This document shows positions 18,177 to 27,800 of a DNA stretch of 64,000 nt, piece by piece (the first letter of the stretch is position 1; every line of letters starts with the position of its first letter). The DNA comes from Phytomonas francai (taxonomy: Eukaryota > Euglenozoa > Kinetoplastea > Trypanosomatida > Trypanosomatidae). Under the pieces are notes generated by a model. It was not told where the DNA came from, searched no databases, and saw nothing but the letters and a program-made list of their open reading frames with translations. A program made the position numbers and the translations under genes. Location: contig MJCC01000009.1 in the NCBI GenBank assembly GCA_001766655.1, positions 323,225-387,224 on the forward strand, read 5' to 3'.

Positions 18177-19272
18177 CGTAAAAGTGATAAAGGTTTGAGG
18201 GAAAAACGCCCCTTGGGACTTTTCTATAGCCTTAAAAAAAAAACGGGGAAAGATAAAATTGATGGTGTTTCGTATCGAATCCTTGAGATCATCACTGGTG
18301 TAGAGGTTCAAGAGGCAATGGAGCAATTGTTATCGGAATATGCTACCCCAAATACTCAACAAATTTCCAACGGAAAAGCTAGGAGATCACAAGGTTTTCC
18401 TCACAATTCATAGACTCTCTACCACGCAAGAGATGTATTGGGTAGAATATTTCTTTTCAACCCGAAAACTGTTATAGAGGGACACAAAAAGGGAAGACAA
18501 AATAAATAAACAGATAATAAGCACGATAACTACGTTTCAAGGAAAGCAGGTGCATCACAATACACAGGTAAAAAAAAAAGACTTCAGTTAAGTTGTTCAC
18601 TTGCATTATTCTTCGCATTTCCCTTAATCATTCTTCCCTAGGAACACTTCAATAAGTGCACATCATGGAGTGATGAGAAAATTGATTTTTGTCATTACTC
18701 ACGGTCTCTTGTCTTTCATTGATACTTGTAAAACACAAGCAAAGGAGGGGACATGTGATACAGCCTTACTTCAAATCTAATGAAGTGTAAATTGCTTAGT
18801 CAAAAACGTACACTTGATTAGCAGATATCAATGATAGATATTTGTGTGTGTATGTGTGTGTAAACAGCTCTCATTATTCATCACTGAACCATTTATAATA
18901 AAAATCGGCACAGTGGTGTACAAGAAAAGAGGATACTTCCTATCCAAAGCTCCACAAAGATGTAAAACAGTGCAGCTTTGCACGTAAAGGCTCAGACATT
19001 CAAAAAAAAAGCGCTTAAAAAGAGTACCCTTTCTCTGTCGGTCTCACAGGCACACATGATGAAAAAGGAATAAAGTGAATAACACAAAAGGTAATTAAAA
19101 TAAAGGAACTCTTTTTTTTTGGGGGGGAGGGGGTGGGGGGGGATCCCGACCACCACCGGTTTTGTGAGCGTATTTCTCCTTTTGCAAGTGTATTTGAGAA
19201 TAAGTGAACAGAAACAACAGCAATTGAATATGTGGCAGTTAAACTATCATCTTATCGATTGTAACAGTCGCA
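18177..19272. other. Long AT-rich spacer between START protein and PWP1
   Basis: Apart from the PWP1 splice signal, nothing gene-like in 1.1 kb. A TGTGTGTATGTGTGTG stretch lies near 18843, and T8-G7-rich homopolymers near 19111-19141 form a purine/pyrimidine switch right after the START gene's stop. Confidence 0.6.
18220..18245 (-). promoter_or_regulatory. Predicted trans-splice acceptor of PWP1
   Basis: On the coding strand a run of ten T is followed by AAG and, a few bases on, CTATAG. It lies about 45-65 nt upstream of the chosen ATG and inside the non-ATG N-terminal extension of the open frame, which decides the start. Confidence 0.6.
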
Positions 19273-21123
19273 CTACAACTTCGAAAGAGCCTGTTTTTTT
19301 ACATAACTCCACCAAAATCGTACTTTGCCTTTTTTCCGAAGATCCTTTGTAGAAACCGACCGCGACAAATCGGAAGGCGTCTCTACAGACGAGGCCCTCT
19401 GGCAACGATGCTCTCCATCACATGGGGCAGGATCAGTGGAAGTGGGAGGCTGATTTGCTGCCATTGCAACTACCGTACTGCTCTGTTTCCCCTCAGGATT
19501 AGATGCAACTGAAGAGGTTAAGCCCCCAGGCGGCAGATCCTGCCTTGACGGACCTGTCGTGACATTTTTGTGGCTATTGGGGTGGGAACCGTCGGAACTT
19601 GCTGCTTCTTGCGAAGCTTGCATGTCCGAGGGCGTGGTCCCCGTGGCGTCCTCCAACAGTCCTGTGGCAGACTCGCCCGTATGAGTCTTTCCCAAATGCG
19701 TAGAAACAGACAAGAATGACTCTGTGGGCGTGGCTGAGAAGTGTGAATTGTTTTGCAACCCATGTGAAGAATTCCGCACCGGTGTTGCGAGTGGGGACGT
19801 AAGCCGCGCCGGAAAGATGGGGTGTTGCGAAATATGACGCTGCAGTTCCCCCAGAACACTGAGCTGCGCGGAAATCACCATGTTTGTGAGGACAGGGGGA
19901 ACCAGCCCCATGGGATGCACAAGCCCAAGATACTCGAGCACGCAGTACTCCTTTCTGGCGCCGCTGCAGGTGTCCTCAAGGTCTCTTCGGGCAACCCCGC
20001 GCAGGCTGGGCGGAAGCGACGTCAGCCCGCCCAGCCCCCCCCTCGCCAGCGGCAGGGGCCGCGCCAGGAGGCCGGAGAGAAGCACCACCGCCCGCACGTA
20101 CCGCGTTTGGGCCGGGTCCATCGGTACAGCCACCCCCATCGGGGTCGAAAAGGCCTTCATGACGGCGCACCCGTCTGGAGTGACCTCCTCGCAGACCAAG
20201 AGCTCGAGATCGCGAGGCTGCATCAGCGGGATCGGCGACGTCAGCTCCATGTAGTGCACCGCGACCCGGCGCTGGCCAGGACGGTACTGGAAGTCGTCCT
20301 CGGCGGTGGTCCCGCGTGTGGGCGAGGGGGTTGTGGGAGGGCGCATAGGGGGAGGGGCCCCAGAGAGGTCAGAAGCCGCACGGGAAAGGGAGGTCTCGAT
20401 CGGCGCGGCGGCTGCCGCTGGGTGTATCACGATCAAGCTGGTTTGTGGGGCGGGCGCGGCCGCACATGGAGCGGGTTGGATCCTGCGCACAATGCGACTC
20501 CCGCGAAGGTGCGAATCCCACGCGGGACGAACGTCGCTGTCCATGTACCTCAGCAGGTCGGCTGGGCTACAGGGCATAATCGCGCTTGCCCGCATGAGAT
20601 GGATAGGGCACCCCTCCACAGCTGCACTGAATATTTCCACACCGGTGTGGTTGTTGGCCGCGATTTTCCCGAAGGTCAGTGCTTCGAAAGAGCAGGGCGG
20701 GCGTACGGCACTGACACCAGTGCTAGCGTTCTTAGGTGGGTCTTCTGTTGGTGAGCAGACAGGAGCGCGTTGGAAACTTAACGGTGGAGAGTGTGCAAAC
20801 CCCATTTTCGTCGGCGGCACAGTAGGAGCTTGAAGAATCTCCATGATGTCAGTAAAATCAGTAACGCTGGCGTACAGCTCAGCGTCGGTTATGGCTGCAG
20901 CCTCGTTCGGTGAACCCTGCGTCGGATGTGAAAGACCAATATAACGACCATATGAATGCGAGGACGAAAGACTCTTTGGTTTGATGTCGGTCGAAGGTAA
21001 AGAACGATAACCTCGTGGCAAGGGTGACGAAGTCACAGATGGTGGCACCTCCAACAAAGATCTGTTCCTGGTCCTCTGCCTTTGGTCAGAACTTGGTTCC
21101 CTATTAAGGAGTAAATATGCCAT
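19273..21123 (-). CDS. START-domain lipid-binding protein
   Basis: A 616-residue protein with a StAR-related lipid-transfer (START) fold at about residues 155-432. Visible landmarks are LLRYMDSDVRPAWDSHLRGS near 200, VAVHYMELTSPIPLMQPRDL near 284, a YVRAVVLLSGLLARPLP strand near 350, and the long C-terminal helix PPVLTNMVISAQLSVLGELQ ending near 430. START domains bind a single lipid or sterol in a cavity; the ligand cannot be read here. Two low-complexity inserts (Ala/Pro-rich at about 210-280, Gly/Pro-rich at about 355-385) interrupt the fold. The C-terminal 180 residues are Ser/Thr-rich and probably disordered, with a basic end. No signal peptide or membrane helix. A pyrimidine tract plus AG at 21238-21239 gives a predicted 115-nt 5'UTR. 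Confidence 0.82.
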   Translation of the reverse strand: MAYLLLNREPSSDQRQRTRNRSLLEVPPSVTSSPLPRGYRSLPSTDIKPKSLSSSHSYGRYIGLSHPTQGSPNEAAAITDAELYASVTDFTDIMEILQAPTVPPTKMGFAHSPPLSFQRAPVCSPTEDPPKNASTGVSAVRPPCSFEALTFGKIAANNHTGVEIFSAAVEGCPIHLMRASAIMPCSPADLLRYMDSDVRPAWDSHLRGSRIVRRIQPAPCAAAPAPQTSLIVIHPAAAAAPIETSLSRAASDLSGAPPPMRPPTTPSPTRGTTAEDDFQYRPGQRRVAVHYMELTSPIPLMQPRDLELLVCEEVTPDGCAVMKAFSTPMGVAVPMDPAQTRYVRAVVLLSGLLARPLPLARGGLGGLTSLPPSLRGVARRDLEDTCSGARKEYCVLEYLGLVHPMGLVPPVLTNMVISAQLSVLGELQRHISQHPIFPARLTSPLATPVRNSSHGLQNNSHFSATPTESFLSVSTHLGKTHTGESATGLLEDATGTTPSDMQASQEAASSDGSHPNSHKNVTTGPSRQDLPPGGLTSSVASNPEGKQSSTVVAMAANQPPTSTDPAPCDGEHRCQRASSVETPSDLSRSVSTKDLRKKGKVRFWWSYVKKQALSKL

Positions 21124-21428
21124 TTGCCAATAATAGTGGTACTAATAATTGTGGTCCGACACAGACACAAGAGGTACGCTATAAAAACTATGCTTTTATT
21201 TAAGTCTATTGGCGGGGTATTCCGTTCAGTAAGACACCTAAGCAAAAATAGAAAACGATTTTCCCCGCCTCCCAGCACTCAGCGAATTTCTCAAAGATTT
21301 AAATCAAAAGAAAGACCTTTTTCTGACTACACAGCCTGAAGAAAATATGGGTTCAATTTTAAGTGGATCGAATTGGTCACAGCATTTATGCTCTATTAAT
21401 ATTGCTATTCTTATTGTTATTCGACATG

Positions 21429-21464
<36 letters not shown>

Positions 21465-21858
21465 ACAAAAATCTACTCTGGAGTAAATAAAAGCAGATAC
21501 GTATGTTTTTGAGGTTGAAACTATTTTGCGCAAAACTATCGGGAAAGTGAAAAATACAATCGTGGTTAAATATTGCGGCATGCAATTACCATTTGTCTAG
21601 CATATAACATTTACCTGTGTGCACAGAGTTTTCACCTCACAATACGAAGACACATTTATTTATTTACTTGAAAAGGGAATAAAAAGATCAAGACCCCTAA
21701 TACATAAATGTAAGCATAAAGATAGATAAACCATTAAAAGAGGGGAAAATACATGGATAATTTTTTATAGGTTGACATAAAAGACAATCTATCATGAGAC
21801 TAGTATGGCTGCACGTAAAGACGTATATATTCACATCAAGCACTTCGTACCCACGCAG
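21124..21858. other. Spacer with AT microsatellite
   Basis: Carries a CTATTTTTGCTTAG acceptor-like signal (AG at 21238-21239) for the START gene and an (AT)n tract at 21429-21461. The rest is AT-rich 3'UTR-like sequence of the WD40 gene. No gene seen. Confidence 0.6.
21429..21461. repeat. (AT)n microsatellite
   Basis: An alternating TA tract of about 33 bases in the spacer between the WD40 and START genes. Confidence 0.95.
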
Positions 21859-24800
21859 CTAGGAGTTCTTCGCGTCTTCACTGCACCGGGGCATTAAAGA
21901 AGGTGCTGGCACGTTCACAGGTTCAAGAACCTGCTCTGCATAAAGCAGTGGCAGGCGAGTCAAGCAGTTCGGCATAAGAGAGTGAGACTTGGATGTTTTG
22001 CTGCCGGCGACCCGCCCCGTAAGCCTCTCAACAGCACGCCGCCTTTCAACCACCTCTTGCTCCCGGTTATACCTCCAGGACTCCAGCTTTTGGTACACCA
22101 GCTCATGAGCCGATATTGCTGAGGTTTTATCAACATTCTGTGTTTTGTCTTTTGCTGATGCAGACACAGAAGCGATTGTACCGTGCTTCGCTCTCCCAGA
22201 GACAATTGAACCCTTCTTGTCAGTTGAAAGGGTCAGAATAGAAAGATTTAGACCAATACCAGGGTCTTCTTGAGACACTGTATGATTGGGGACACAAAGC
22301 AGCGAGGGACGGCACTGTTGCCTCGTCACTTTTTTCGGTGACCCTTTGAATTTACTACTCGCAGAAGGCGAGTATCTGGATTCCTTTGCCGTAGGGGATA
22401 TAGATGCTTGAGAGTTAATCCCGCGGCGACGTAAGGCAGGTTTAGAAATACTCAGTATCATCGTCTGTGATGCGTCTTCAATAGATCGCTGCTGCCAAAT
22501 TTGCTTTACTCGGCTCATGAAAGCCCCTGGTGCATGACCCGACGGTTGCACACGATCAAGTTGGTGAGCAAGATGAGCCAAAATAGTTTGTTCATAACGC
22601 TGCTCCACCGCCGACGGAGACAAATCGCTGAGAACAGCCTGAATCTCGGCTTGCAGCGCGTTTTCCTTGTGTGGGACGTCCCTAGTTTGACTCTGTGCAG
22701 GGGCTCGACTAATGCCATTGAAGCTGAAGGATTTAGGGGTATGAAACATGGGTTCCGCTGATGAAGAAACTGAGGCCGCGGGGCTTCCAAGAATCGGTGA
22801 TATTCTTTCACCGACAAACACAGGTTTATTCGTGTTGCTAAGGCGTCTGCCAACGGCAAATCCGAAAGATGTGTTCTGGTCACAATGCTGCAGAGTCCTC
22901 CCGCCAAGAGTCCCACTATCCATGGGTCTAGGCAGTGAAGAAAAGGATGAACCGAGATTATTGGGGGTCGCGGATCCCTCTACTAAGTCTTCCAAGAACA
23001 AAGTGCGGGACGGAGGTTGAGCGCCAATTAGGTTAGACTCAACGTCAAACTCCCTTATTCGGGAATATGTGGATTGGTCCTCCCCTATTGAGTTCGAAGC
23101 GTTGGTAAGACACAACGTGGGTAACTCTGTAATGGACAAGCAAGGAGTGTCATCTAGCTTTTCTAAATTCGCGATTTTGGAGGGCGTGATGTTTTCCAGA
23201 TCAGTAATAAATGATGATTTAACCTGATCACTGGGCTCGAAAAGTGTTTTCCTCTGCACCGATGAACCCAACTCATTATTGTCTCCAAAACGTGGTGCGT
23301 CCGACAGACTAGGGCAGTCGATTACATTAACCACCCCTACACCAGAACTCTGACTTGTCCTGATACCAGACATTTTGCTGCACTCAGAGAAAGCATCCCT
23401 GCTAAGCATTTGATCAGAATTCACAGGATTGTCGTCATTGGCGTCGCTGCCCTTATTAGAACTATCACCATAAGCAAGAACCAAAAGATCCCAACGGCAG
23501 TTGAAAGCTCTTTCTGCAGGAATTAATCTTGGACTTCCATCCGCATGATAGTCCTGTATCTTACAAGTATTGGGTATCACCTCAATCTTGCGAAGCCAAG
23601 ACACCGGATACATCTTCAGCAAGGCATTACGCTCATACTTGTTTTTCAACCTGCGCTGAGGTCTTAGCCTACACAGAAACCAGTCCGTAGTATTACCATG
23701 CAACACCACTGACCTGCTGTGTCTTTTAGTGTTCCTACGAAATATATTTCTGGGCAAGTCATCAGCGCTCCCAGACGCAGGAAAACTCATTTCAAGATTC
23801 TTGCGTGGCAAGATCAACTCCAAGAGTTTCAGCTCCCGCTGTGATACAGCACGCCGATGGAAATTCTTTGGTTGCTGTTCCTGCTCTTGCCGCGCTCGCC
23901 GCGGCGTCAGCGAGGTTGCTGCCACTTTTTTGCCAACTTTCACCTGAGGCTTCTGGTGTACAATGGGCCTCAGTGTCTTCTTTTTCGCTCTACCAGCTCT
24001 CTTCTTGTAATCAAACGCTTTCCTCCTGGATACATAGAGTGAACCAGTTGCTCGATCCTCGGTAGAAAACGCACTTTGCAATGTGTGCGACGCAGCATTG
24101 CTGTTTAGCTCGATATTCTTCTTGGCCTGGATAAGCAATTGATCCAGAAACCTCTCATCTTGACCTTCAGCCACTACCACAGATAAGGATCCTGAGCATT
24201 TTGATGGAAACAGCATCGCGTCGCTCCCCACTCCCTTATAATGCGCGAAGTCACGTTGAAATGTATCTGATTTCATTCCATTCCATTTATTTAGGCCAAA
24301 AGTCCCGATGTGAGCATGATTCATTGTAAAATAATGGCATCTACGCGAGTTGAGACTTTCATGATCACGGATTGGTGGAGTATTTATAAGCGGAGAAACA
24401 GATGAATTAGTGGTATTCAACTCAATATTGCTACTAGTATCAAATGAAGGGCCCACAAAAGACGACCTCCGAGTCCCGACGAAGCCTGTGTCGAGCTGAC
24501 TCGACGTTCGAAGCGAAGATCTCCGAAGGGACCGTGCGCGCTCATATTGTTTCTGTAGCGAAAAAAGACGCACGTTACCGTCCCCAGCACCTACCACCAC
24601 GAAGAAAGCATCCTGATTATCACCACCACCTTCAAAGCCACGGTTGTCAACTAAAATGGGCTTGATAGACGACGAGCTGACAGAAGAACCAAGGCGGTGT
24701 GAATTTGTTAACGCCAATAAGCCCTGAGAACTCGCTGAATCGATTTGGCACTCGTCCTTACCTGAACGAGCGACTATGCTGCCTCCAAATGTCCTTCTTC

Positions 24801-27800
24801 GTTGATTCATGTCGTTCCGAAACGTGGCACCTGGTAAGCTTCTATGCCGAACGAGTAGGTCCTGGCCCTTTGCTGTTGAAGCCGTTGGCAGGCTGAAGAA
24901 GGCAAGCGAGGAGACTTCCTCTGGTGCCCCTTGAAATACACACCGTTCCCTCATGGCGGAGACAAAATCAATTGTGCCGGACTTGAATGCTGAAATATCT
25001 AACACACGTACACGACCAAGAGAATCGCCACATATTAAAAGTTGGACGTCGCCATTGTGGTAAATCACCTTACGAATGCGGCATTCATGAGCGCGGTGGA
25101 GTCGAAAACGCGCCACGCTTCGGTTAGTCAAGTATGAGTACACGTGCATGACACCCGTATCGAGAACTATGACGAATAGATTTTGGTTCGAACTGTTAAG
25201 AAAGAAGAGCCCAATCACGGCGCCAATTTCTGGCTCGCTTTCCCCAACCTTGCTACCTGTGCCTATATCACTACGAAGAGGTTCCTCTGCGTAAGGCTCA
25301 CTACCATCCACCATGCGATAGAAAAACAAACGAGTGTCCATCGTACCAAGGCATATGTGTGTATCGCGAACGATGCAGCACGCTGTAATCGTGGTACGCG
25401 CCGTGGCTGGGAGGTGGAAGCTCATCGAAATGAACTGCTCCTCTCCGCTAGGATCCACATCGTTGGTGAAGTACCGTCGCAAAACGCACCGGTTACTGCC
25501 GCACACGATCATGTGCATTCCGTAATGATAGACCACAGTTGCATCCAAGTTGAATAAACTACCAACATCAAGGATCGGTGGATGTGTTGAAGTTTGCTTA
25601 TCGGTGTCAAGTGCCTCTGATACAGAAAAATTATACGCAGATGTGGGTGTAGATCCAGTGAGTTTTTTATTGAATATACGGTGGCTAGTTCGCGCGTCGT
25701 AGGGTCGATCCACGAACCTCGTATTGTCAAACAAAGGACGCTGCGAGACGAGTAGCTCTTCAACATTATTTACGGCCCCGGTGGAGGCGTCGAGTGTAAT
25801 CACCTGCCCACCACGGGAACCAGCGATAATACGCGTACAAGCGTCCGTGCTCCATTCACAGACCGTCACAAGGGGACGATGAAACATTGGTAACTGCTTA
25901 CGAATTTCGGCACATAGATTGACCTCTCGGAGCAACTCACCCTTAAATGGATCCCACACCCTCCACCAATCGGCACTGAATGTATGTACCTCGAACCTGC
26001 CGGAACCAGTGTCATTATCATTGGAGCCACCCTCAGTACCGGTGGTACTGGAACTTCGACGCACACGCCGTAGCAAGACTCCCACAATTGCACTGTGATG
26101 TGTGATATTTTTACGAGGTGGCTGTCGCGTATTTGTATTTTCCTGGTGAATTGGTGATGTGGGAATTTTTGTAGGTGACTTCTGCATCTTCAGAGTCGTG
26201 GTCTCTGTGTTGAGTTCGGATTCCTCTGATTTTGAAGAAGTGGGTAAAGCCCTTGTCTTGTCCTCTGCCGAAGGATCCTCAGGCGACCCGTTTTCAGCCC
26301 GGTCAAAGAGTAAAGGTCCACGTAAAGCGCACACTAGTCTGCCCTTCGCACCAGGGAAGAACGCGATACAGCCGTCCGCGTCATCCTGGGGGCACCGCAT
26401 AGCCATCAATGATACGTCCTCAGCGTTGCATTCGTTGCACTTCGTTACATGGATGACACTTAGGGGACGGAAGCCTTTAAAGTCGTAAATAGAAATGACC
26501 AAGTCCGCGGTGAGAACCGCAATAAGGTAGTCTTTTGGCATAAAAGACACACTGATGATATCGTACGTCTCTTGTGAAAGTCGATGCACCAACTCAACGC
26601 TATTGCGACCCATGCTCCAGAGTAAAATACGCCGGTCACAGTGTACAGTGGCAACTAGACGCGCTGGAAGACAGAACGCCACAAACTGGGCGTGTCGGTT
26701 TGAAGTAATACTAGACGTTGCATCACCAAAGAAATACTGCGAAGGGGGTGCATCCGATTGACGTTGGTAGGACCGGATGAAATTTGGGGCACTTTCGGTG
26801 TTCGATACTGCATTGAGTGGAATGTGCGATACGCTACCATCCCGCGCACAGGACACGACATATTGAAAAGCATGGTTGTAGCACAGGCCCATCACCGGCA
26901 TGTTCGACTCATGGGCTCGGACTTTCCCAAAAAAAGGGATTGCGTCATTCAGGTCCATCGAGGCCAATATACTTGAACTCTTTAGATATTGTGAAAGGTC
27001 AAAACCACCCACAGTGCCCTCAGCCGTACCGAAAACACAAATTAAAGTCGTGGGATCTAAGAAAACACTTGTAGGGCTCACAAAGCCCTCAATGGGAATG
27101 GCGTTGTGTTTGGTCTCAGATTTCACCTGTCGTGACTCCTTCAGTCCGCTGTTAAAAACTTTCGCTGTCATCCCTCTACGATACGTGAAGCGATGCGGGC
27201 CGCACTCGCCCGGCTTCAGGCCAAAACGCTTTGTACCGTTCAAGTCAGGTTGCACAACAGTGCGAAGGGCCGTTACGAGAGTGGTACAGCCGCGATATTT
27301 TTGTAGTACAGCACCCGAGGGAAACTCCACCACTGTCAGCTCCGCGTTTGAGGTTGCGATAAAGAGGTACTGCTCTTTGTGTAGGAACTGCATATGCAGC
27401 ACCCACGACGTGCCGATGTTGAGCAAGTTGCCGACGAAATTCCCCCAGTCGCTGTCCCAGAGTTTCAGCAAACCACCCTTGGCGCTGGTCACGAGTCGGT
27501 GGTGCACAGTGGAGACCAGGACATGGTCAGCCGACTGCATGTGCATTCCTTTGAGCTCCTCGGCAAGGGCCTCCGACTCGGCCGCGGCGGCGCTGGCGAC
27601 GCCTTTGGCTGAATTCGCTGCGGCAATGAATCCCCTACCGGTGCCAGTCGTGCCGTTCGGCACACGATCAGCGCGGCGGCGAAGCTGATCTTGGCCCCAG
27701 GGAATCTCCCTCCTTCTCGAATCACTCTCTTGATCAATATCATCATCTTCATTGCCCATGCCATCGTCGCCAGCTGTGAAGCAATCTCCAGGATCACGAC

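Noticed and set aside
19822..20754. 310-codon plus-strand ORF, Arg/Gly-rich
   Set aside because: Antisense of the GC-rich START domain region, which has recognisable homology on the minus strand.
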